Of a stretch of 64,000 nt of DNA, positions 1 to 8,149 are shown in pieces. The notes beneath the pieces were generated by a model. It was not told the origin of the DNA. It saw nothing but the letters and a program-made list of their open reading frames with translations, and searched no databases. The number at the start of each line of letters is the position of its first letter. Position 1 is the first letter of the stretch. Source of the DNA: Gemmatimonadota bacterium (GTDB lineage: Bacteria; Latescibacterota; UBA2968; UBA8231); assembly GCA_018660835.1 (NCBI GenBank), contig JABJJN010000080.1, positions 62,001-126,000 of the forward strand, in the 5' to 3' direction. The position numbers were made by a program, and so were the translations under genes.

Positions 1-1143
1 CTGCCAGATACTTCCGTAGCCCATATCAGAGTACACCGCTACCAAGCGCCCATCGACGAAGACACCTTCAAGAAAACCGACTTCGTCGGGCTGGTAGTAG
101 ACATCGGTCGATTCGTTGGAGTTCAGATAGAAGATGTCCGGGTTGCCACGAACACTCAGATATTCTCCCCCGACGGGCGGACCGTCCAGGTCAAAGAAAC
201 TGTGGTAGATGGCATGGCTATTCTGGATCCGTGTCAGCTTGCCTTCACGGCCAAGAGCTTGACCAAACATTGATCTGAGTGAGGCCTCGGCGGGCCCGAA
301 ATTCAGATCCGGACGGTCATTGTCGGCAAACACGAAGCCACCACTGCGCATGTATTGCCCCAGACTTTCGATCTCCTTGTCTGTGAGCTCGAAGCCGTCC
401 TGGTCGGTGATATAGACAAAGGGGGTCTTGAACAATTCAGGTGAATCGAGGAACATGTGATCCGCGACCTTCGCCTGAATTCCCGTATAGGTGTTGATCC
501 CTTCTGCCAGCTTGGACACAGAGCGCGGTGCATCGGGCTGCAGGTCATTGCCCCATGCCAGGGCCAGATAGACGAACCCACGGATATTCGTGCGGTCGTT
601 GGGGTCCTGAATGACCATGCCGCGATACTTCCCCGTATCCAGGGCGCTCAGATCCAGGAATTCCTCCTGCATGCTGATCCGATTCTCCGGGTCCTTCGAA
701 CTGCGGATCTGCATAGCCGCCACCTGCGGCGTAACCGTTCCAGCGCCAACACTTGCCCCCACATCGATCTGGTGCGCAAAGGTGGCAACTCCACCCAGTG
801 CGTCGGCACGACGAATCGAGCGGGGCGGTGTGCGCGCAATCTTCGGCCTCGCCGTCGTCAGCCGTCTCGTCATCTGCCGCTTCTGCACCTGCGTCTTGCG
901 CATGCGGAATGGCTTCTTGGCTTGCGGTTTCTGAATGATGAATTCCATCGCCATTGGCTTGGGTGCCGGCCCCTCATCCTCCAATGCCATAAAATAGCCG
1001 AAGGCAGACGCAACGATCCCCACAGCCAAGCCGTAGGCGAAATACGAAACCCGCCGCGTCTCTCGGAACAGTCGCCCAAGCTCCAGCGCATCTGTCGGAG
1101 CCTCAAAACGTCCGTGATTGGGTTCGGTCATCTGTCTCGCCAT
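1..1143 (-). CDS. Membrane-anchored DUF4159 protein, C-terminus cut by window edge
   Basis: About 381 residues are visible and the reading frame runs off the left edge. I chose the ATG at 1143 because AGGAT lies about 6 bases upstream. A second ATG lies at 1128. The N-terminus is cytoplasmic-like, then one hydrophobic segment at about residues 32-54. A very basic, Arg/Lys/Gln-rich stretch follows (about 68-108), and then a DUF4159 domain from about residue 170 (for example RGFVYLALAWGN and DMGYGSIWQ). The order of one membrane segment, basic or proline-containing linker and periplasmic domain recalls TonB-like anchors, but I see no TonB C-terminal domain. DUF4159 has no established reaction. 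It closes the leftward train of envelope genes. A lipoprotein paralog lies at 18890-19723. The domain call is strong; the role is unknown. Confidence 0.8.
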   Translation of the reverse strand, partial: MARQMTEPNHGRFEAPTDALELGRLFRETRRVSYFAYGLAVGIVASAFGYFMALEDEGPAPKPMAMEFIIQKPQAKKPFRMRKTQVQKRQMTRRLTTARPKIARTPPRSIRRADALGGVATFAHQIDVGASVGAGTVTPQVAAMQIRSSKDPENRISMQEEFLDLSALDTGKYRGMVIQDPNDRTNIRGFVYLALAWGNDLQPDAPRSVSKLAEGINTYTGIQAKVADHMFLDSPELFKTPFVYITDQDGFELTDKEIESLGQYMRSGGFVFADNDRPDLNFGPAEASLRSMFGQALGREGKLTRIQNSHAIYHSFFDLDGPPVGGEYLSVRGNPDIFYLNSNESTDVYYQPDEVGFLEGVFVDGRLVAVYSDMGYGSIWQ

Positions 1144-1171
1144 CGGCTATCCTGGACGCCTCGGTTCTCTA

Positions 1172-1537
1172 TCACTGTGGGATAAAGACGGTGTCGAGGT
1201 TAGAACTCTCACTCACGAAATCAGTGGCATCCACGGCTTCGACACGAAATGTGTAGAAAGAGTCGGTCCATGTGAACTCCACTGTATCAGTCTGCGTCGC
1301 AGACGGGGCCGTGAATTTCCACTCAGCCCCAGTGCTCCCTTCAGCAACTGTGACGATATAGTACAGGATCTGTGCCGATGCGCTGATCGTCCACTGCAGC
1401 ACGACCCGCTCCTCTTCGTACGTTGCGCTCAGAGCCTGTGGGCTCTCCACACGGTCCTCGTGAAATTTCGCCGGTAGACTGTGTTGGTCTCCACATGAGG
1501 TCCCCAGCAATGCCAAGGTGACCAACAGAAGCCACAT
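1172..1537 (-). CDS. Small lipoprotein with a fibronectin type III-like domain
   Basis: The protein has 121 residues. I placed the start at the ATG at 1537, which opens directly into a lipoprotein signal (LLLVTLALLGTSC), so Cys15 would be the acylated residue. The frame stays open further upstream, but that part is Arg-rich and overlaps the preceding gene. After the lipobox, residues about 28-118 have the pattern of one fibronectin III fold (ALSATYEEERVVLQW, then ILYYIVTVAEG, then YTFRVEAVDATDF). It sits 28 bases upstream of the DUF4159 gene and 32 bases downstream of the DUF5683-like gene, so all three are probably co-transcribed. It is probably a surface or periplasmic adaptor. No enzyme motif is visible. 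Confidence 0.7.
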   Translation of the reverse strand: MWLLLVTLALLGTSCGDQHSLPAKFHEDRVESPQALSATYEEERVVLQWTISASAQILYYIVTVAEGSTGAEWKFTAPSATQTDTVEFTWTDSFYTFRVEAVDATDFVSESSNLDTVFIPQ

Positions 1538-1569
1538 GGTTCGGCCATTCAACTGTATTTGCGTGAAGC

Positions 1570-2142
1570 TCAAAATCTGCTCGCAATCACAAGCCGTGCG
1601 GGGGCACCCTGCATGGCGGGCAGTGCGCGAAGACGCCAGCCAGCGGCGGCGGTCGTTTTTGGGCCATCGAACAACAGAATATCCGCAAGACTGTAGGCAT
1701 AGATGCCGAGGGCGGCGGCGGTGAACACCCGTCTCGTCAAACCAAGACGATCCAAGCTTTCGGCGTCTTTTTGAAGTTGCTGCCATCTCGCGTCTGCCGC
1801 GTCGAACTGACTATCTCCAGCAGCCATCTCCTCATACTCCGACTTCTGCCGCCTGAAGTTGTCGAGACGCGTTCTGTAGTTCTCGTTCGCAGTCAGAGCC
1901 GTAGCCAGGGAACTGAGTTCAGCAAGCACGAGAATCGACCCCGTCATCTTCCGCCCCTTCGACAGTTGGCCCATCCCGGGGAACAAGGCGGATAGGAGAA
2001 CTGCCTGCTTGCGCGATGCGATCTGACGCTCGGCAAACACACCCTCCTCTGCCTGCAGATCAGAGGCTGCGAACATGACGCACAGCATCACCCCCACGGC
2101 GAGCCCCGTCACCCCCCTCGCTGTCACAGGTCGCCCTCTCAA
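1570..2142 (-). CDS. DUF5683-like small membrane protein with signal peptide
   Basis: The protein has 190 residues with a signal peptide (about 1-31, ending near LQA). A hydrophobic segment with the motif LFPGMGQLSKGRK follows (about 50-65), typical of DUF5683/TM2-like envelope proteins found beside outer-membrane genes in the FCB group. A charged, helix-prone stretch lies at about 88-130 and a second hydrophobic segment at about 140-158. The ATG at 2142 overlaps the stop of the upstream barrel gene by 4 bases (ATGA), so translation is likely coupled. The function is unknown; the position suggests a helper of the barrel operon. The domain assignment rests on the GMGQ motif and layout and could be wrong. 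Confidence 0.65.
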   Translation of the reverse strand: MRGRPVTARGVTGLAVGVMLCVMFAASDLQAEEGVFAERQIASRKQAVLLSALFPGMGQLSKGRKMTGSILVLAELSSLATALTANENYRTRLDNFRRQKSEYEEMAAGDSQFDAADARWQQLQKDAESLDRLGLTRRVFTAAALGIYAYSLADILLFDGPKTTAAAGWRLRALPAMQGAPARLVIASRF

Positions 2143-5100
2143 AATTGTGGTGCTCCTGCGACGATCTGCATGAACGTCGCCAGGATATCCGTGTTGTCCG
2201 TCCCGCGGAAAGGATCGTCATAGGTGCGGCGATCGAGGGTCACGCCCACATTCGTGACGATTTCATAACCGAAGTAGTCGGAACGATTGGTCATCATCAA
2301 CACGTAGACATCTTGTTCGAAGCTGTTCCAGTTGTTCGCATGATCTTTGACGCGATACTTCAATCCCGGGAGTCCCTGGGCACCGGCGCGGAACGTCGTA
2401 CGCGGCGTAATGTGATAACTGGCCTTGACGATGGGAATCACCGTCGCCTCGTCCGCCAACGGCACATCGATGATGTCCTGCGTCCGTTTGAGGAAGAGTA
2501 ATTTGAGGGCCGGCACGATTTCCCACTTGCTGCGTGGTGGTTGCCAGGTGTAGTCGATACGGTGCACGGAGCTCAAGGAACGGATCTCGTTCGTGCGTTG
2601 GAAGGTTCCGTCATCGAGTAAGCCACGCTGCTGGCGATTCAGTTCGTAGCGAAAATTGTGATACAGACTCAGACCTTCGATGGGACTGAGTCGAGCCTGA
2701 GCGTAGAATCGATTTGCCCAGCTATTTCGATAGTTGAGACCGTCGTCGATCAAATTCAGATCGAACTGCTGCTGATATCCAAAGCCTGCCAGATGCACCT
2801 TGCCAAAGGCGCCCCGACTGAAATCCGAGGACACCAGGACGCGGTCGGGCACGGAGTCGTGAACTCGCTTCAGCGTGTTCTCAATGTTGAGTTCCCCCAA
2901 GCCGAGTCGTCGGCCGGTCCAGGAGAGACGCCCGTAGCTCATCACATTCTCACCACCACCTGCCTGTTGGCGAGAATCGAGTCGACCGAGGGTGAGGCCA
3001 AGATCGGGACGTATCCGGTACGTGCCAATCAGGTGTGTGCCTTCCAGGTCCTCCGGGTACGGATAGTCTGGTTCGGGATCATCTTCGCGGCCATCGGGTC
3101 GATCGTTGTTGTTCAAATCCAGATCGTAGACGTAATCGTCTGACTCTACTGTGTACATCAGGAATGGTTCGAGGTAGTCTGGTAGCTGGTTGCCATTCTT
3201 ATTCGTATCCGGCCTGCCATCACCGTCTTCGTCCTTGCCCGGGAACACGCCGTCCGCATCAACACCCTCGTTGACGAAACCAGCGATATACTGCTGGAAC
3301 CAGGAGTCAGGGAAACGATCATTGTCGTCGTTATCATCCACCATCATCAGACGAACGGTGCTGTTGAAATGTCCTACGGCAGGAGTACCAAGCACGACTA
3401 GCTCAGTCGAGTAGTCCGGTCCCATGTGGAAGTATTCGGCGCCCCAGTCGAAGCGTTCGTGTTCTTTGCGCGCCACCACGTAGTATGCCTCACCAACTTC
3501 GTCGAAGCGCTTGCCCGCACGAATCGGCGTGCTGGGATCGGGGCCCGGCACACCATCAGGGTAGCGATTGTGATGGATGCTGCGGGCGTATTCACCGTCG
3601 ATCTTCAGTCCGAAGAGATTGGTGCTGAAGTCGAAGCCGAAGATCTCCATGCCTGTTTCGGTGCCGATATCGAAAGAGATCCGCTTCAGATTGGACATGT
3701 CCTGCACGTTCCCAGGTGCACGTTCGACGACCCGATAGAGCGTCGGCCTGGAATACCGCTGTGTGTAGGGGACATCGATGGCTGCCAAGGGATTGTTCGC
3801 ATCGAACTCACGGGTCCTGGCGACGGTGCCGACTTCAATCTTGTAGTCGTTGGCGATCAGGGCATCGAAGGAAACGGACTCGATGAAACCCTCTCCTGCA
3901 ATTGTGAAGTAGTAGACGACGAAGTCTTCGCCTGCAACCTGGATAGGTCCTGGGTCGTCGGTGCGCCAGCGAAAGGACTGCTCCAATGGACGGAAGGTGT
4001 GATTCAGCGCGTTGTTGCGCAGCAGGATCGACTGCACTTCCTCGGCAGAGAAAACCTCCGACAGGATCTCATCCTCGTTGTCTTTGTAGAAATTTCGACT
4101 CGTCGAGGCATCTGGATCGACATTAACTGCCAGTTGCCACGCCTCCTCGACAGGGAACTCCACACCGCGCCAGAAATAGGTATCGTATTGGCGATCGAGA
4201 TCGACGTGATCATTCTGACGCAGATCGCGAAAGAAAAGATAGTCCATGTACAGGGGCGCTTCGTTGATTCGATGCTGTAGATACGCTGCCTGCGTCGGAA
4301 CCGAAGAGGTGAATGCCGCCGACAGCTGCGCATAGGTATTGCGCACCAATCCCTGCGAACCGATGGTACCGACGGATGATTCCGTCGTGCCGCCAATCTG
4401 TTCGATGATGTCCGGGACAATGTCTGTTCGCACAACACCGTTGATCCGGATATTGACATCTACAATGTGAGGACCACCGCGATTGTCTTCGGGTGAATCG
4501 TCCGAAAACTTGACAGCGATGATCTCCGGGAAAGGCTGGTTGTGACGTAACACGCCGTCTCGTGACAGCGCATTTCCATACTGATCACTAAAACTCTCAT
4601 GGGCATTCACGTAGGTGAGGCCAAAGTCCAGCAGGCCGACGCTGCGCTTCAGGTGAAATGCCCCCATACGGTAGGTTCCGTGCGTCATGAACAGCGCCGA
4701 CGCATCAGAGTGTTTGGTGCTGACGTCCAGGCGAAACCCTGGGAAGGCGTTCACCTTGAGGGTTAGCGGTGTAAATCGGCCGCGCATTTCCTGCGCCACC
4801 GTAAGACCGGCGGACCAACGATTGGTGTGCTCGGAAATCGACATCACATCTTCAAAATACCGCCGATACGTGGTCTGTTCCCGCCCGGGATAGTTGTAGA
4901 GATCACCGGTGATCCCAAGAGCCGAAGAGCCTCGCGCCTGCGCCCCAAGGCCTTTCGTTTCGACCCAGTCGTATCCCGGAATTCCGTAGGCCAGGCGATT
5001 TCCGAGTGGCCCGTAGAAGAACTGTTTGGGATCCCTGTAGGGTGACAGGATTGTTGGATAGTTCGTGTACATGTTCTCAGCATGCGCGTAGTTCCGATAC

Positions 5101-5312
5101 TGTTCCCATGGCCGGCGCATGAACATCCGGTCGGGCTGAACTCGCGCCACCTCGGGAATGTCGATCCCAGTACGCGGCCCCCACGACAGACTGTCTTGCG
5201 CCTGCGTGGCACTGGTGCCAACCAGCAGCACGGCAGCCAGTGCCCCCCACTCAGTACGTCGCCTGATAGACGTAGCTACTTGATCTCGGAATTTGGATGC
5301 GAGCCGAATCAT
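2139..5312 (-). CDS. Outer-membrane barrel-like protein, paralog 1 of 3 (1057 aa)
   Basis: This is the largest of three tandem paralogs. A signal peptide (about 1-38, ending ATQAQ) is followed by a long N-terminal part with a conserved GGPHIVDVNIRING segment. Near residues 660-750 come calcium-loop segments (DDNDDNDRFPDSW, DEDGDGRPDTNKNGNQLPDY, LNNNDRPDG) of the thrombospondin-3/EF-loop type. The rest alternates polar and aromatic residues like amphipathic beta strands and ends in Phe, as many outer-membrane proteins do. The ATG shares one base with the stop of the upstream paralog (TGATG). I infer a beta barrel with a large N-terminal domain; no characterised family is recognised. A distant relation to SprA-like translocon barrels is possible but unproven. 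Confidence 0.75.
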   Translation of the reverse strand: MIRLASKFRDQVATSIRRRTEWGALAAVLLVGTSATQAQDSLSWGPRTGIDIPEVARVQPDRMFMRRPWEQYRNYAHAENMYTNYPTILSPYRDPKQFFYGPLGNRLAYGIPGYDWVETKGLGAQARGSSALGITGDLYNYPGREQTTYRRYFEDVMSISEHTNRWSAGLTVAQEMRGRFTPLTLKVNAFPGFRLDVSTKHSDASALFMTHGTYRMGAFHLKRSVGLLDFGLTYVNAHESFSDQYGNALSRDGVLRHNQPFPEIIAVKFSDDSPEDNRGGPHIVDVNIRINGVVRTDIVPDIIEQIGGTTESSVGTIGSQGLVRNTYAQLSAAFTSSVPTQAAYLQHRINEAPLYMDYLFFRDLRQNDHVDLDRQYDTYFWRGVEFPVEEAWQLAVNVDPDASTSRNFYKDNEDEILSEVFSAEEVQSILLRNNALNHTFRPLEQSFRWRTDDPGPIQVAGEDFVVYYFTIAGEGFIESVSFDALIANDYKIEVGTVARTREFDANNPLAAIDVPYTQRYSRPTLYRVVERAPGNVQDMSNLKRISFDIGTETGMEIFGFDFSTNLFGLKIDGEYARSIHHNRYPDGVPGPDPSTPIRAGKRFDEVGEAYYVVARKEHERFDWGAEYFHMGPDYSTELVVLGTPAVGHFNSTVRLMMVDDNDDNDRFPDSWFQQYIAGFVNEGVDADGVFPGKDEDGDGRPDTNKNGNQLPDYLEPFLMYTVESDDYVYDLDLNNNDRPDGREDDPEPDYPYPEDLEGTHLIGTYRIRPDLGLTLGRLDSRQQAGGGENVMSYGRLSWTGRRLGLGELNIENTLKRVHDSVPDRVLVSSDFSRGAFGKVHLAGFGYQQQFDLNLIDDGLNYRNSWANRFYAQARLSPIEGLSLYHNFRYELNRQQRGLLDDGTFQRTNEIRSLSSVHRIDYTWQPPRSKWEIVPALKLLFLKRTQDIIDVPLADEATVIPIVKASYHITPRTTFRAGAQGLPGLKYRVKDHANNWNSFEQDVYVLMMTNRSDYFGYEIVTNVGVTLDRRTYDDPFRGTDNTDILATFMQIVAGAPQF

Positions 5313-8149
5313 CAGTTCACCGGTCGCAGTCCCACGAGGGAGCGGAAGAAGAAAATGGACGTGTTCACATCGGACGCGGCACGCTGCGCAGAGTCAAATT
5401 GACGCTTCTGGATCTGATATCCCGCGTTAAAATTCACCTCATACCCCTGATAGGTGAATGTGTTGGCAATCAGGGCTACATAGTCTTGCGTGGAGAAGTC
5501 CCGTCCGGGACTCACAAGATCCAGCGAACGACTCTTGAGGAATGGAAACCCTTGCGCGCCGGCGCGAAAACTGGTGACGGGCGTCAGTTCCCAGTCGAGT
5601 CGCACGATGGGGTAAAAGAAGAACTCGTGGAGCACAGGGACTGGGAATCGATCGTCAGACAGTCTCTGTGACATCACCTTGATCTGGGGTGTAATCGAGA
5701 CACCCGCGAATCTGCCTGACAGATGATGGGCATACTGTCCCCTGATAACAGACGTGATCCGCGTGATCTGACTCGCGTCGCCACCATCCTGACCAAACTG
5801 GTGATTTAACTCATGCTTGAGATTCAACTGGAGATCGATCGGAGCCAACGCCGTCAGTTCGGTTTCGGCGTAGGCTGTATTAACGAAGCTATCCTTCATC
5901 TGCAGCGGATCTTCGATCAGCGTGACGCCGAGCCCTGCACCTGAAAAGCGACCACTTACATCTTCCTGCAATTCAAATGTCGCGTTGCGCGGGAAGATGA
6001 AGACATTGTCGCGGATGTCATCCTCCACCCTCTTGGCGAAGTCGACAAGGAGAAAACGACCCCAGAAAGGAATCTTTCGATCGTAGACTGCCTTGGCGTA
6101 CAGGACATTGTTCTCACCGCCGGCGGCGATCTGCTTGGTCAGATACTGACCGAGGGTGAGGGTCGTCCCTTTCCACGGGTGATACGAACCGAACAGATGG
6201 AAACCTTTCAGGTCGAGATCGTATGGATAGTCCGCTTCGGCATCATTCTCGCGAATATCGATAATGCCATTGTTGTTCAGATCGTCGCCGTAGTCGTATT
6301 CCTCTGGGTTAACTCCATAGAGGAGAAAGGGCTCCAGATAATCAGGAATGGCATTGTTGTTCTTGTTGGTTTCGGGTCTGCCATCCTGATCGAGATCCAG
6401 CCCCGGGAAGACACCGTCGAGATCTCTGCGAGATCGGATATAGTGCTGGTCGGCAAAGCGGTCTTTGTCGTCGTTGTCCTCAACTGTGTCGAAGATGAGC
6501 GTCCCATTCAGTCCAGACTGGTTGAACCCATCTATGCCCTTTAGCCCCCCATCGATCTCGCTATCCAGCGGCGAGAAGGGCAGCGTGACGAAGCTCTGAT
6601 ATGCCGGGTCCTGGATACGGAGTGATGTGCCATAGTGTGGGTCCATGTGGAACACTTCACCACCGACGTCGAGTTGCTCTCCACGCCAGGTTGCATTGAC
6701 GAAATAGGCCTGACCCGTGCGCGAGGAACGCTCACCGGACGCGACGGGAAAACGCCGAAAATCGGCACTGAGATCATATTCCGCGCGGAAGGAAAAGTTC
6801 TCTACCGTCATATCTGCGTGCACGCCTGCCAGCATCCGTCCCGTTTCTCGACCGTAGTCGAACTTCACGACTTGCAGATTGGACAGATCCTGCACCTTAC
6901 CCGGAGCGAAGGCTACATCCTGGAAAAACAGTGCACGATTCCGGTCTCTTGGGGTGCGCCCTGCGCGTAGTCGTGATGGGTCATTGGCGTAGACCTCTGA
7001 CAGACTGATCCGGTAGTCATTGCCGACCTTAGCCCGGAAAGAGACGGCGTCGATATCTTCCGTGCTCAATGGCACCCAATACAGGAGATACTCTTTCCCA
7101 TGCGCCTCGAGATAGCCACGTTGGCCAGGGAACTCTTCAGGAAGCTGACCGCTGACAAACTCTACGTAGGGTGGAATCTCAAGTCCCAGCTCCCGCGGAA
7201 ACTCCGCGTCGCCATTGGGGAAAGCCGGATCGATCGCGTCCATGTGGTGGCGCGTAACAACGATTCGTTGGGTGTCGTCAAGACCCGCCGCCGACACCGC
7301 GTCGGGGTGAACCCGCAATTCGGGGCGCAGTTCGCCGTTGATGTAGACCTGCAAATCGTAGACGCGTGGACCGCCGTCGTCATCGATTGATCCGTCGGCG
7401 AACTTCACGACGAGATAGTCGATCTCGGAGCTATTGTTGGGTGTGGCACCGCGGATGTCCCACTGCTTGCGGCCCAGCAAACTATTGATGCGATACTGAT
7501 TGACCCACTGGGCCCCGAGATTCAGCGCCCCGATGCTCGTCTGCAGGTGTGAACCAAGCAGATACGTCGCAAAGAAGGGTGGTCTGGTTCCGATGACGCT
7601 GGCATTGTGCTGTTTGTTGTCATTATTGGCATCCACATCCCAGATCGGATAATCCAGGCGGGAATTAACGAAGGTAAAATCGAATCTCTTCGTGCTCATG
7701 TCCCAGCGAATCCCATTCAGGGCCGCCATGTCCAGAGACATAGAAGTGAACTTCGTACGGATCTGATCCCCCACTGCCAAGGTCGTGTGAAAGTCGCCAT
7801 AGGAATCAGACGCCACCGACAGACGGCTCAGATAGTCTCTGAAGTACCGGCTCTTGTTGATGACACTTCCAGGTCCGGGATCGAGGGTACGCGATTCACG
7901 CAGACTGAAGACTTCGATGCCCTCGACAACGAAATCTCCCAGTTCGTCGAATACAAGATCTTCTGGTCTGACCAGATAGGATCGTGGCCACATTCGGTAG
8001 GGTTCACGTGAGTGGGTCGTATACCCTTCCCCCGGCCGATAGAGGAAGACACCGGGACCACGCAGAGCCGCGCGTGCCTCGGGTATTCCCACGAGCGTCA
8101 CGGCAGCCACTATGGCGCAAAAAAGATTTCTCCGATAGCTCATCGTCAT
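5312..8149 (-). CDS. Outer-membrane barrel-like protein, paralog 2 of 3 (945 aa)
   Basis: The layout matches its two neighbours. A signal peptide (about 1-27, ending ARA) precedes an N-terminal block that shares LFDELGD/VEGIEVFSLRESRT-type sequence with paralog 3 and GGPRVYDLQVYINGEL with both. At about residues 550-650 are calcium-loop repeats (EDNDDKDRFADQ, DLDQDGRPETNKNNN, DDLNNNGIIDIREND). A strand-rich C-terminal third contains QIAAGGEN, the counterpart of QQAGGGEN in paralog 1. The ATG at 8149 follows the TAG of paralog 3 with no gap. A second ATG two codons later is an alternative start. I infer an outer-membrane location from the signal peptide and the strand pattern. The ligand or partner is unknown. 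Confidence 0.75.
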   Translation of the reverse strand: MTMSYRRNLFCAIVAAVTLVGIPEARAALRGPGVFLYRPGEGYTTHSREPYRMWPRSYLVRPEDLVFDELGDFVVEGIEVFSLRESRTLDPGPGSVINKSRYFRDYLSRLSVASDSYGDFHTTLAVGDQIRTKFTSMSLDMAALNGIRWDMSTKRFDFTFVNSRLDYPIWDVDANNDNKQHNASVIGTRPPFFATYLLGSHLQTSIGALNLGAQWVNQYRINSLLGRKQWDIRGATPNNSSEIDYLVVKFADGSIDDDGGPRVYDLQVYINGELRPELRVHPDAVSAAGLDDTQRIVVTRHHMDAIDPAFPNGDAEFPRELGLEIPPYVEFVSGQLPEEFPGQRGYLEAHGKEYLLYWVPLSTEDIDAVSFRAKVGNDYRISLSEVYANDPSRLRAGRTPRDRNRALFFQDVAFAPGKVQDLSNLQVVKFDYGRETGRMLAGVHADMTVENFSFRAEYDLSADFRRFPVASGERSSRTGQAYFVNATWRGEQLDVGGEVFHMDPHYGTSLRIQDPAYQSFVTLPFSPLDSEIDGGLKGIDGFNQSGLNGTLIFDTVEDNDDKDRFADQHYIRSRRDLDGVFPGLDLDQDGRPETNKNNNAIPDYLEPFLLYGVNPEEYDYGDDLNNNGIIDIRENDAEADYPYDLDLKGFHLFGSYHPWKGTTLTLGQYLTKQIAAGGENNVLYAKAVYDRKIPFWGRFLLVDFAKRVEDDIRDNVFIFPRNATFELQEDVSGRFSGAGLGVTLIEDPLQMKDSFVNTAYAETELTALAPIDLQLNLKHELNHQFGQDGGDASQITRITSVIRGQYAHHLSGRFAGVSITPQIKVMSQRLSDDRFPVPVLHEFFFYPIVRLDWELTPVTSFRAGAQGFPFLKSRSLDLVSPGRDFSTQDYVALIANTFTYQGYEVNFNAGYQIQKRQFDSAQRAASDVNTSIFFFRSLVGLRPVN

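Noticed and set aside
3426-4280. Open frame of 284 codons on the plus strand inside the first barrel gene
   Set aside because: It is the antisense shadow of a real gene. It has no ribosome-binding site and its composition follows the complementary codons.
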